Positions 56,013 through 63,898 of a DNA stretch of 64,000 bases are shown here, piece after piece. Each line of letters starts with the position of its first letter. Position 1 is the stretch's first letter. Source of the DNA: an uncultured Bacillota bacterium (lineage in GTDB: Bacteria > Bacillota_I > Bacilli_A > RFN20 > CAG-826); contig OX437086.1 in assembly GCA_949299565.1 (NCBI GenBank), forward strand, positions 352,919-416,918, written 5' to 3'. The notes beneath the pieces were generated by a model that saw only the letters and a program-made list of their open reading frames with translations, had not been told where the DNA came from and did not search any database. The translations under genes and the position numbers were made by a program.

Positions 56013-57529
56013 AAATCGATTTCGTAATCAGTAAGACCGTCATAGAAATCTTTTTCATGCGAGACGAGAATCACGGAACCCGGATAACGTTCAATTGCCA
56101 TGAAAAGCGCTTCTTTGCTCTTTTGATCAAGATGATTAGTCGGCTCATCAAGGATCAGAAAATCGCTTTTTTCAAGCGACATCAAAGCGAAACGAGTTTT
56201 GCTTTGTTCTCCTCCCGATAAAGCGCTTAAAGGGCGAAGGGCCATCTCCTTTCGAATGCCGACGTTTCCTAAAGCGTTCCTTAAATCGGTGTTAGTGAGT
56301 TCCGGATGTTTTTGCCTTAAAAAATCAAACGGCGAGAGGCTTAAATCGATTTTTTGTTCTTGTTCATAATAGGCAATGCGTAAACCTGGCAAGAACGTGT
56401 AACTTCCGCCAAGCGGCTTAATAATTCCTAAAAGAGTTTTAAGAAATGTTGTTTTCCCGATGCCGTTTTTTCCAACAATCGCGATTTTTTCACCTTTCTT
56501 TAATTCGAATGAAAGAGGGTCAAGAAGAGGTCTCGTATAACCGATTAAAAGTTCTTCAACGCGAAGCGGTTTCTCTCCGACATCATGGCCGAACGGAAAA
56601 TTAAAAAACAAACGTTCATGATCGGGGGCAGGGGCTTCCAAACGTTCTAGATGCGCAAGGCGAGCGCGATGCGATTTAGCAGCGCGACTAGAGGTGGCGC
56701 GCACAATGTGCTTGGCGATAAACAGTTCTTCTTTTTTGATGTAGCGTTGCTGCGCTTCATATTCTTTTTGGTAGTGTTCGTCATCAAGAGTTTTCTGCGT
56801 CAAAAAGTGATCGTAGTCCCCTTTATAACGACTCAAGATTTTATTTTCTAGAAGAAAAACGACATTCGCGACCTTTTTCAAAAAACCGACATCGTGTGAG
56901 ATTAGAAGAAAAGCACCCGGATAGTCACTTAAATAGTTTTCCAACCAATTGACTTGTGCTTGATCTAAAAAGTTAGTTGGCTCGTCAAGAAGGAGGACGT
57001 CTTTTTCCTCTAGAAGCATTTTCGCGAGCATTGCTTTTTCTCTCTGCCCGCCGGAAAGACTCATGATTCTTCTGTCTAATAAATCGTCGCGGAAACCGAT
57101 TCCTTGAAGAATCGTTCCGATTTTCTCTTGGAGAGCATAGAAACCGGATTCTAATAATTGTTCTTGCAGAAGAGCGGCTTTTTCTAAGGCTTTATGATCG
57201 TTTTCTCCTTGTTGATAGAGTTCCAACATTCTTTTTTCTTTTTGGAAGAGCTCTTCATAAACGCCATGAAAATATTCGCGGCAAGTGATCTTTTCATCAT
57301 TGACCAACTGTTGATTCAAATATGAATAGCTGACTTTATTTTCCCAAGATATTGTCCCTTGATCAGGCAATAATTCCCCGATTGCGAGTTTTAAAATCGT
57401 CGTTTTCCCTACGCCGTTTTTTCCAACGATTACCGCGTGTTCTCCTTCGTTGAGTTTGAAGGACAAGTTCCGATATAGTTCCTTTTCTTGATAGGAGAAA
57501 CGAACGTCTTTAAATTCTAGAAGCGACAT
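56009..57529 (-). CDS. ABC-F family ATPase
   Basis: A 506-residue soluble protein with two ABC domains and no membrane part. Domain 1 has VGKNGVGKTTILKLAIGEL (about residues 35-53), signature LSGGQREKAMLAKML and LLLDEPTNFLDQ. Domain 2 has VGKNGIGKTTFLKTLLGI, LSGGEQSKTRFALMS and LILDEPTNHLDQ. The linker between them (about 240-310) is rich in Arg and Lys. ABC-F proteins act on the ribosome, in translation control or antibiotic protection; I cannot assign the subfamily. TTGTAC-16-TAAAAT lies 9 nt before the ATG with no ribosome site. Confidence 0.92.
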   Translation of the reverse strand: MSLLEFKDVRFSYQEKELYRNLSFKLNEGEHAVIVGKNGVGKTTILKLAIGELLPDQGTISWENKVSYSYLNQQLVNDEKITCREYFHGVYEELFQKEKRMLELYQQGENDHKALEKAALLQEQLLESGFYALQEKIGTILQGIGFRDDLLDRRIMSLSGGQREKAMLAKMLLEEKDVLLLDEPTNFLDQAQVNWLENYLSDYPGAFLLISHDVGFLKKVANVVFLLENKILSRYKGDYDHFLTQKTLDDEHYQKEYEAQQRYIKKEELFIAKHIVRATSSRAAKSHRARLAHLERLEAPAPDHERLFFNFPFGHDVGEKPLRVEELLIGYTRPLLDPLSFELKKGEKIAIVGKNGIGKTTFLKTLLGIIKPLGGSYTFLPGLRIAYYEQEQKIDLSLSPFDFLRQKHPELTNTDLRNALGNVGIRKEMALRPLSALSGGEQSKTRFALMSLEKSDFLILDEPTNHLDQKSKEALFMAIERYPGSVILVSHEKDFYDGLTDYEIDF

Positions 57530-57538
57530 AACGTAGGT

Positions 57539-57566
57539 ATTTTAAAAGAAATCACTTTAAGTACAA
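57539..57566 (-). promoter_or_regulatory. promoter of the ABC-F gene
   Basis: Minus strand TTGTAC (57566-57561), 16 bp, TAAAAT (57544-57539). The ATG is 9 nt downstream, so the leader should be about 2 nt. Confidence 0.65.
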
Positions 57567-57595
57567 GAAAAGCCGACTTTTTAGGAGCCGGCTTC
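57566..57595 (-). terminator. feo operon terminator
   Basis: Minus strand AAGCCG ... CGGCTT followed by TTCTT. It overlaps the ABC-F -35 box, so the two units are packed tightly. Confidence 0.75.
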
Positions 57596-57603
57596 ATTAA
57601 TTC

Positions 57604-57816
57604 TTATTTCTTCTTAGAATTTTCAATATCGCTAGAGGAAGGAGAAGTTGGAGGATAGGCCTTGCGATATTCTTTGAGCAAGCGTTTGGCGTTAATCGTG
57701 CAATCTCCACAACCTCCAGATGGAAGGTGCTTGAATTTCCGATATAGATAATTGCCTACTAGTCCTAAGAAGAAAAGAACAACGAGAATGATGAGAATTA
57801 TTTCAAAAGGTCCCAT
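57604..57816 (-). CDS. FeoB-associated Cys-rich membrane protein
   Basis: A 70-residue protein with one N-terminal membrane helix (about residues 5-24) and a short Cys motif GGCGDCTINAKRLL, the mark of the FeoB-associated Cys-rich family found at the ends of feo operons. The ATG at 57816 sits 1 bp after the feoB stop; a longer frame upstream lies inside feoB. Its role in iron uptake is not known; the two Cys could bind or reduce iron. Confidence 0.87.
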   Translation of the reverse strand: MGPFEIILIILVVLFFLGLVGNYLYRKFKHLPSGGCGDCTINAKRLLKEYRKAYPPTSPSSSDIENSKKK

Positions 57817-57817
57817 A

Positions 57818-60103
57818 TTATGAAACCTTTGGAGCAGGGCGTGAATCTCTCCACTTATTGAAGTAGTGGACAGCAACAATAAAGATGAGAGCGATAGCGA
57901 GGACGATAAAGAGCGTCCACCACCAGCTGAAGACGACGTAGATAATCGTTGAAGCGATATAAGAAACGACAAGCCAGAAAATCACGGTATTATGGAATTT
58001 TCCCTTCGGCAGTTCTCCTTTAGCGGTTGCACAGGCAGCAAAACAAGGAATTGTCAAAACGTTAAAAGCGATGAAACTTATGAGTGCAGGCCAAGTCGCT
58101 CCCGTCATTTGCACAAGCTCGGCGATTGCTTCGGCATCGCTGAGGTCGTCGCTGGCGATTCCAGTAACGGCTGCAGCAATGACAGCAAAAGCTCCCATGA
58201 GATTTTCTTTGGCGATAAGTCCAACGAGGATGCCAACCGCAAAAACCCAGCCATAGCTTCCGACTAATTGCGCACCAAATCCTAGAGGCGTGAAAAGCGG
58301 AGAAACAAACATTCCAATTGAAGCTAAGATTGAATCTTGGGTTTGGAAACCGCTGTCCTCGCTGATATAGACCCAACTCCAAGTAAAAGATTGAAGGAAC
58401 CAGATAAGGATTGTCGAGGCTAGGATAATGGTAAAAGCTTTTTTGATAAAGTGTTTAGTTTTATCCCATAAGTGCACCATTAAAGACTTAAATTGCGGGA
58501 GGTGATAAGCAGGAAGTTCCATGATGAAGGGAGCAGTTTTCCCTCTTAAAGTAGTGCTCCTCATCACAAGGAGAGAAATGATGGCCACAGCCATTCCTAG
58601 AAGATAAACGCCAGCGGTGATTAAATCAGCATATCCGATTCCGAATTGAATGGCCAAAGCTCCGGTAACGGCAGCAATCACCGGCATCTTTGCTCCGCAA
58701 GCAAAGAACGGAATTACGCGGATTGTAGCAGTTCTTTCACGATCGTCAACGAGAGTTCGCGTCGCAATCATTGCTGGAACTGAACAACCGAATCCCATGA
58801 TCATCGGCATAAAAGCGCGTCCCGTCACACCGAAACGGCGGAAAATCCGATCAAGAATGAAGGCCACACGCGCCATATAGCCACTATCCTCCATAATAGA
58901 AAAGAAGAGGAAGAGGAGAAGGATTTGTGGAAGGAAGCCGATGACCGCGAACATTCCGGCTAAAATTCCGTCGACTACTAATCCATACGCCCAAGGCTCA
59001 ACGCCTTCCATCCAACTAGCCACCGCTCCGGAAATCAAACCGGTTATTGAATTGACAAAATTTGCCAAAATCATCCCAGGCGATTGAATGCCGCCATTAG
59101 CGAAAAGCCCTTCAAAAGGAGTTCCGGCAAAAGTCACAAGCCCTTCGGGTCCAAAGCAGTTCGCGGCATTTAAGAAGAGAAAATCTTCTGAGAATGTCAA
59201 ATGGAAAATCACAAGAAGGATTACGATGAAAATCGGAATGCCCGCCCATTTATTTGTAAGAACACGATCGATTTTGTCAGAGAGTGTCAGATGTGGTTTT
59301 CCTTCTTCTTTCTTCTTTTCTTTTAAATGTTTGAGGGCGGTGGAGAAGTTTTTCGAAATATATTTATAACGAGCATCCGCGATCAAAGCCTCAAAATCCT
59401 CACCAAAAGTCTCGTCATTAAATGTTGCTTTAAAATCAGCGACTAGCGGCAGCAAATCTTTATGATTTTGTGTCTCTAACTGATCATTTTCTACGAGTTT
59501 AACCGCGTGAAAGAGAGGATTACCCACCTCTTGTTCTTGAAGGGCATCACTTACACGATTAATCAATGATCCTAAGGAAGTGTCTTTTAAAACCGTTGTT
59601 CCTTTTCGCGAAGAAGAAGTGGCTTTTAAGGCAACTTCCATCAACTCATCGAGGCCATTTTCTTTGAGCGCAGAGATTGCAACGCAAGGCGCGCCAATGG
59701 CGGCGCTCAGTTTTTTAAGATCAATATCATCACCGTTTTTTTGCAACAAATCCCACATATTTATTGCGATAACAAGCGGGACATCCATCTCTAATAATTG
59801 AGTTGTTAAATAGAGATTACGTTCTAAGTTTGTGGCGTCGATGATGTTAATTACACAATCAGGCTTTTCATCAATGATAAAATCACGCGAGATGACTTCT
59901 TCTGGAGTATAGGGAGACAGAGAATAAATGCCAGGCAAGTCAACAATGTCGACACGCTCGCCGGTTTTTTTGTTTTTGTAGGTGCCGCTTCGTTTTTCAA
60001 CAGTGACACCGGGCCAGTTGCCGACATGAGCAGTGGAACCTGTCAAAGAATTAAAAAGAGTGGTTTTGCCAGAATTAGGGTTTCCGGCTAGGGCGAATCT
60101 CAT
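57818..60103 (-). CDS. feoB: ferrous iron transporter FeoB
   Basis: FeoB imports Fe2+ across the cytoplasmic membrane, with a GTPase-like N-terminal domain. The 761-residue protein has the G1 motif GNPNSGKTTLFNSLTG (about residues 7-22), G3 DLPGIYSLSPYTPEE and G4 INMWD. A helical S region follows, then the Gate repeats with about eight to ten membrane helices and the conserved FGCSVPAMIATRTLVDDRER core (about 440-460). It overlaps feoA by 4 bp. The GTP-domain spacing is standard. Confidence 0.97.
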   Translation of the reverse strand: MRFALAGNPNSGKTTLFNSLTGSTAHVGNWPGVTVEKRSGTYKNKKTGERVDIVDLPGIYSLSPYTPEEVISRDFIIDEKPDCVINIIDATNLERNLYLTTQLLEMDVPLVIAINMWDLLQKNGDDIDLKKLSAAIGAPCVAISALKENGLDELMEVALKATSSSRKGTTVLKDTSLGSLINRVSDALQEQEVGNPLFHAVKLVENDQLETQNHKDLLPLVADFKATFNDETFGEDFEALIADARYKYISKNFSTALKHLKEKKKEEGKPHLTLSDKIDRVLTNKWAGIPIFIVILLVIFHLTFSEDFLFLNAANCFGPEGLVTFAGTPFEGLFANGGIQSPGMILANFVNSITGLISGAVASWMEGVEPWAYGLVVDGILAGMFAVIGFLPQILLLFLFFSIMEDSGYMARVAFILDRIFRRFGVTGRAFMPMIMGFGCSVPAMIATRTLVDDRERTATIRVIPFFACGAKMPVIAAVTGALAIQFGIGYADLITAGVYLLGMAVAIISLLVMRSTTLRGKTAPFIMELPAYHLPQFKSLMVHLWDKTKHFIKKAFTIILASTILIWFLQSFTWSWVYISEDSGFQTQDSILASIGMFVSPLFTPLGFGAQLVGSYGWVFAVGILVGLIAKENLMGAFAVIAAAVTGIASDDLSDAEAIAELVQMTGATWPALISFIAFNVLTIPCFAACATAKGELPKGKFHNTVIFWLVVSYIASTIIYVVFSWWWTLFIVLAIALIFIVAVHYFNKWRDSRPAPKVS

Positions 60104-60333
60104 TCTGTAACCTCCATTTCAACATAGCTGGCTTCATCCTTTCTTAATGTCAATTCGTATCCACGAACGCTCACTTCTAAAGGATCGCCCAACGGAGCTT
60201 TTTTTCGGAGAAAAATTTCGGCACCGGGCGTCACGCCCATATCAAAAATCCGACGACGAATGATTCCTTCGCCTTTCACGCTTTTGACAATGCCTTTTTC
60301 GCCAATTTTGAAGTCAGAAAGCTTTTTCAACAT
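60100..60333 (-). CDS. feoA: FeoA-domain protein (directly upstream of feoB)
   Basis: A 77-residue SH3-like protein (LSDFKIGEKGIVKSVKGEGI, MGVTPGAEIFLRKKAPLGDP, VRGYELTLRKDEASYVEM). FeoA-like domains assist FeoB. The region MGVTPGAEI followed by GDP is the typical core. The stop overlaps the feoB start by 4 bp. GGAAA lies before the ATG. Confidence 0.95.
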   Translation of the reverse strand: MLKKLSDFKIGEKGIVKSVKGEGIIRRRIFDMGVTPGAEIFLRKKAPLGDPLEVSVRGYELTLRKDEASYVEMEVTE

Positions 60334-60347
60334 TGTGTTTTCCTTTC

Positions 60348-60563
60348 TTAGGCCACAACCAAAATATGTCCGGCTATATTCGAATCTAGAGCCAATCTTC
60401 CATCCTTGATTAAAACGATAACACCCGTTTTGGTTTTCGCTAAAAGTTTGAGATGTGAATCAACCACGATGCCCAATGATTCGAGATGCTTTTTAGTAGC
60501 TCCGTCGACAAGAACTTTCAAAATTCTCAAATCAGTTTCTAAAGGAGCAATCAGAAGCGGCAT
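60348..60563 (-). CDS. feoA: second FeoA-domain protein
   Basis: A 71-residue FeoA-like protein: LIAPLETDLRILKVLVDGAT, a SLGIVVDSHLKLLAKTKTGV core and the end LALDSNIAGHILV. It is the first gene of the feo operon, 14 bp before the other feoA. Tandem feoA genes are common in clostridial operons; the two may form a heteromer with FeoB. Confidence 0.9.
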   Translation of the reverse strand: MPLLIAPLETDLRILKVLVDGATKKHLESLGIVVDSHLKLLAKTKTGVIVLIKDGRLALDSNIAGHILVVA

Positions 60564-60583
60564 AATTGGTTACGACCTTTCTA

Positions 60584-60612
60584 GTTAGGCATACCTAACC
60601 GACCTAAATATA
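60584..60612 (-). promoter_or_regulatory. DtxR-type iron operator and -10 of the feo operon
   Basis: GTTAGG-CATA-CCTAAC (60584-60599) is a perfect inverted repeat matching the DtxR/IdeR core TTAGG-N4-CCTAA. A further CCTAAAT half-site (60603-60609) overlaps the -10 box TATATT (minus strand, 60612-60607). With the -35 TTGCTT (60635-60630, 17 bp spacing), the operator covers the predicted start. Binding there should block transcription when iron is plentiful. Confidence 0.8.
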
Positions 60613-60629
60613 CTGACTGCCTCAAAAAT

Positions 60630-60635
60630 AAGCAA
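60630..60635 (-). promoter_or_regulatory. -35 box of the feo operon promoter
   Basis: TTGCTT on the minus strand, 17 bp before TATATT. Confidence 0.65.
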
Positions 60636-60764
60636 TATTAAAATTTAAGAAGGGATTCTGGCCTTTACAAAAAGATGCTCATAAAAGCGCAGAAGGGCTT
60701 TCTAGACAAAAATAAATATTGAAAGTTTTTTGCAAATCAATATTTTTTTCGTGGAGGTGTCATC

Positions 60765-62726
60765 ATGAAAAAATCATTTTTTGTCTTTTTATTACCGCTT
60801 CTGACGTTAGTTTCATGCAGCGGCGGCGATATCAGCTCTACCACCCCTGTTTCTTCTAGCAGCGATACAAGTAGTGGCGATTCATCTAATTCCTCGAGCC
60901 TCGGAGATGATTCATCTAGTTCTTCCAGCAGTTCTGATTCTTCTTCGAGTTCTAGCGAAGTTCCAGATAATTTGCCTGCTCTTCGTGAGGTGATGAGCAA
61001 TCTAGCCAGCCTAAGGAACTACACGTATACGATTGACGATCAAATCTTAGGCGTCACAACAACCTTTAGATACATTGAGAACGCTTATTATTATGAGCCA
61101 AGTCAGGAAGAACACGGTGGCCAAGCCTATGGCTATGCTCAATCTAATGACAATCAAGTGTTTGAATATGCTATTTCTGATGGCGAAGTAGTTCCTGGTG
61201 AAGTTTCTCGTGACAGCAACGGCACGATAATGACCGATTTATGGAATCAACAAATTATTTCTTTTTATGATTTTCGCATCGACGCTTTTACTGACGTGAA
61301 AGCTGAGGATAACATTTATCAAATAACCGATGAAACCAATAAATTGTTATTTGCCTTATTGGCGGGTTATGGCGATGCCATCGCGATGAACTATATAACG
61401 GTTTCCGTCGAAGTTTTGAGCGAAAACACAATTAAGTCTATCGTTCATTTTGAACCAGATAATCCTTCTTATGTCGGTGATTGTATCGGCATTGTCTCAA
61501 GCATTGGCACAACGACAATTCCAGAGATTGAAGAATATCTAGCAAGCGGTGGTGGACCGCGGCTTGATACCGCCAGCGATTTGTATGCTTTGCTCGAAAC
61601 TTTAAAAGCGAGCAAGAAATATCAAATTTCGGTTGTGGTCACTGATAGCGAAGGCGCAGTAAGTGAGCAATATGAATACATTTATAACGATAATTACTAT
61701 CATCGTGCCGACTTGATAACAGCTTCTAACGAAAGAGGTTATGTTGTCGTTGGCGAGTCTATTTATAACTTCACGCTTGTTAATAGCGAAGTAGTCGTTG
61801 GAAACGAAATCACTTATACAGGCGATGCTCCACATAATGATTTGTGGACGCAGTTAGCGAGCTCGATGAAGAGCTTTGCCAATATTAATTTGGCAGATTT
61901 GACTGTTACTGATAACGGAGACGAAACGTTCACTCTCCGCAATAACACTTCCGTCTTTAATACTTTTGCCGGTATCTGTTTCACCGGCACTTGGGGAATT
62001 GTCAATGTCAATCCCGAAAACGACTACATCATCTTCTCCGCATTAGATGAGAATAGTTTCAGTTTCACGTATCATAGCGCCACTTACGGAGACGCTTCAG
62101 CGACCGTTCAAGGCATCGGAACTTATAGCAACGATATCTTGGATGCTTTCATTGAAGAAAATAAGGATTTTGATTCCAGTGATATTTCTGAACTCAAAGA
62201 ATTCTTGAATGAACTGAAGAATAGCAATAATTACACAATCAGCATTGACAACAACTTCAGTTCTTTTGCTCCCACTTTAGCGACCGGCGATGCGACGATT
62301 TATTTCACTGAGGACAATTATCTTTATAGCTCTACGAATGACGAGGCGAAATCTTTCGGTTATCTTTTAGACGTAGACGGCATTTATTCTTACAAAGTCA
62401 GCAGCGGTTCTTTAACTGAAAAGACGAAGATAGAGGGCACTTCGCTTTATCAATCAGATTTATTTAAGGCCTTCAGCGATTATTCTTACGATGAATTAGA
62501 GGGCAATAAGTCATTCACCGGCACTTATACGCTCAGTGACGATGCGTTCCTTTCTGCAATCGCAAGCGTTTTGTCCTTGGATGCTGATTCATTTGTCACC
62601 AATGTTTCTTCTATTTCCTTCAGCATCATAGACAATGGTGCAACTATAAGTGCTTCGACAGCCTTTTATGGTTCCTTGACCGCGACTATTTCAAACATTG
62701 GAACGACATCTATCGTTTTAGCTTAA
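60765..62726 (+). CDS. Ser-rich-linker lipoprotein with three repeat units
   Basis: A 653-residue lipoprotein. The signal peptide ends in the lipobox LVSC (Cys about residue 19). A Ser-rich linker (about 20-64) follows. The body has three related units of about 180 residues, starting LREVMSNLASLRNYTYTI (about 70), LYALLETLKASKKYQISV (about 270) and LKEFLNELKNSNNYTISI (about 476). Each ends near a GIGTxx or IGTTxI block (SSIGTTTIPEI, GIGTYSNDIL, SNIGTTSIVL). It shares the plan of the lipoprotein at 34.2 kb. GGAGG lies before the ATG. Function unknown; it may be a binding or transport receptor. Confidence 0.88.
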   Translation: MKKSFFVFLLPLLTLVSCSGGDISSTTPVSSSSDTSSGDSSNSSSLGDDSSSSSSSSDSSSSSSEVPDNLPALREVMSNLASLRNYTYTIDDQILGVTTTFRYIENAYYYEPSQEEHGGQAYGYAQSNDNQVFEYAISDGEVVPGEVSRDSNGTIMTDLWNQQIISFYDFRIDAFTDVKAEDNIYQITDETNKLLFALLAGYGDAIAMNYITVSVEVLSENTIKSIVHFEPDNPSYVGDCIGIVSSIGTTTIPEIEEYLASGGGPRLDTASDLYALLETLKASKKYQISVVVTDSEGAVSEQYEYIYNDNYYHRADLITASNERGYVVVGESIYNFTLVNSEVVVGNEITYTGDAPHNDLWTQLASSMKSFANINLADLTVTDNGDETFTLRNNTSVFNTFAGICFTGTWGIVNVNPENDYIIFSALDENSFSFTYHSATYGDASATVQGIGTYSNDILDAFIEENKDFDSSDISELKEFLNELKNSNNYTISIDNNFSSFAPTLATGDATIYFTEDNYLYSSTNDEAKSFGYLLDVDGIYSYKVSSGSLTEKTKIEGTSLYQSDLFKAFSDYSYDELEGNKSFTGTYTLSDDAFLSAIASVLSLDADSFVTNVSSISFSIIDNGATISASTAFYGSLTATISNIGTTSIVLA

Positions 62727-62740
62727 TTCTCAATATCTCC

Positions 62741-62775
62741 AAAAAGATTGCAGTTTCAACGCTTGCAATCTTTTT
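62741..62775. terminator. bidirectional terminator after the lipoprotein gene
   Basis: AAAAAGATTGCA (62741-62752) and TGCAATCTTTTT (62764-62775), a 12-bp perfect stem with an 11-nt loop. Confidence 0.92.
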
Positions 62776-62836
62776 ATTTGGCGGTTTTATAAAAATATCC
62801 TCACCTGAAACTTCTTTGCGTTATATAGTTATACAC

Positions 62837-63223
62837 ATGAAACACGTGGCGACTGACATTTATGAATCCGGTGAGGACTATTTAGAACGGATCTTGATGC
62901 TTCAAATCCGTAATGGAAGCGTCCGTTCGATTGATATTGCAAACGACATGGGTTTCTCAAAGCCCAGCGTTTCAATTGCGATGAAAAAATTAAGAGAGCA
63001 AGGCTATATTCATATTAAAGAAAATGGCGAAATTTCTCTTACAAAAGAAGGCAATACAATCGCTCAGAAAACCTATGAACGGCATCTTTTTTTAACGAGC
63101 CTTTTAGAGAAAATAGGCGTTAATCCTCAACAGGCCGTCATCGATGCATGCAAAATCGAGCATGACTTAAGCGACGAAACCTTCAATGCTTTAAAAAAAT
63201 ATGCAGGGGATAAAAAACTTTAA
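62837..63223 (+). CDS. DtxR/MntR-family metal-dependent repressor
   Basis: A 128-residue regulator with an N-terminal winged helix (residues 7-65: YESGEDYLERILML, VRSIDIANDMGFSKPSVSIAMKKL) and the metal-binding/dimerisation domain (RHLFLTSLLEKIGV, ACKIEHDLSDETFNALKK with the conserved Cys/Glu/His ligands in ACKIEHDLS). It lacks the C-terminal SH3 domain of DtxR. It likely binds the feo operator 2.2 kb away, so it may be an iron- rather than manganese-responsive member; this is inference. TATAGT (62824-62829) ends 7 nt before the ATG and no ribosome site is visible. Confidence 0.9.
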   Translation: MKHVATDIYESGEDYLERILMLQIRNGSVRSIDIANDMGFSKPSVSIAMKKLREQGYIHIKENGEISLTKEGNTIAQKTYERHLFLTSLLEKIGVNPQQAVIDACKIEHDLSDETFNALKKYAGDKKL

Positions 63224-63240
63224 ACCCCTGCATTTTCTTT
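63201..63240. terminator. bidirectional terminator between the DtxR-family gene and the membrane-protein gene
   Basis: ATGCAGGGG (63201-63209) pairs with CCCCTGCAT (63225-63233). The stem contains the end of the repressor gene, including its stop in the loop. The plus strand ends in TTTTCTTT; the minus strand in ATTTTTTT. Confidence 0.88.
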
Positions 63241-63255
63241 GCAAAACTCAATTAT

Positions 63256-63666
63256 TTATTCTTTATCTTTATTGAGAGCCAATAAAATTGCGCTTGAATA
63301 TTTTTCTTTTCTTCTTTTAAGCCAATGCGAATAAATCGGGTAATTGGATGCAACCATGATGATTCCGATAATTCCAACAATGACGCCGATGGCAATCATA
63401 GCGGGAGCGCCGCCTCCAATCACGTTCATTGCAAGACACATTCCAACTCCGAGCAATAACGCTCCAATGATCCCGAATGTATAAGTGAAGATTATGGTTG
63501 GCAATTTGCATTTCCTGTCTAGTCTTTTTGCTTCGTCTAAATTAGTTTTCTTGGCTTTAATCGTATATTCTTCACACAAGGCTTTTTCGCGATTATCAAA
63601 ATGTGGATCAATAATGATTTTCAAGAGACTCCAGAAGAAATAGCGGATATTGTTTCGCGAATTCAT
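63256..63666 (-). CDS. two-helix membrane protein of unknown function
   Basis: A 136-residue protein with a basic N-terminal region (about residues 1-57) and two membrane helices (about 58-82 and 86-108), then a short charged tail. I do not recognise it. The ATG at 63666 follows AGGAAA; a GTG at 63702 lies inside the terminator of the upstream tRNA and is unlikely. It shares the terminator at 63201-63240 with the convergent regulator gene. Confidence 0.75.
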   Translation of the reverse strand: MNSRNNIRYFFWSLLKIIIDPHFDNREKALCEEYTIKAKKTNLDEAKRLDRKCKLPTIIFTYTFGIIGALLLGVGMCLAMNVIGGGAPAMIAIGVIVGIIGIIMVASNYPIYSHWLKRRKEKYSSAILLALNKDKE

Positions 63667-63680
63667 GTGATTTCCTAAAT

Positions 63681-63707
63681 AAAATAAAACCCCTGTTTTC
63701 ACAGGGG
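63681..63707 (-). terminator. tRNA-Leu (GAG) terminator
   Basis: CCCCTGT-TTTC-ACAGGGG, 7-bp stem; on the minus strand it is followed by TTTTATTTT. Confidence 0.9.
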
Positions 63708-63721
63708 AAATTTAATCGCTT

Positions 63722-63806
63722 TGGTGCGGGAAACCAGAATCGAACTGGCATGGATTGCTCCATACGCCCCTCAAACGTACGCGTCTACCAATTCCGCCAT
63801 TCCCGC
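63722..63806 (-). tRNA. tRNA-Leu (GAG)
   Basis: 85 nt. Acceptor GCGGGAA/TTCCCGC perfect, discriminator A, CCA encoded. Anticodon stem TACGT/GCGTA (one T-G) with loop TTGAGGG gives GAG. Long variable arm of a class II tRNA. Confidence 0.95.
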
Positions 63807-63818
63807 AAGCGCCCTATG

Positions 63819-63846
63819 ATTATAACGAAGTAAAAAGAATATTCAA
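63819..63846 (-). promoter_or_regulatory. tRNA-Leu (GAG) promoter
   Basis: Minus strand TTGAAT (63846-63841), 16 bp, TATAAT (63824-63819), 13 nt before the tRNA. Confidence 0.8.
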
Positions 63847-63898
63847 GTTAAGCTACAAGAAAAATGCGGTTTTCAAGAATGAGGACTTTAATGTGAAA

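Noticed and set aside
57818-57972. N-terminal extension of the FeoB-associated Cys-rich protein
   Set aside because: The extension is out of frame inside feoB and Ser-rich. The ATG at 57816 gives the family's normal start and length.
60737-61000. Minus-strand ORF rich in Glu, Leu and Ser
   Set aside because: It is the complement of the Ser-rich linker of the lipoprotein; low-complexity codons keep the other frame open.
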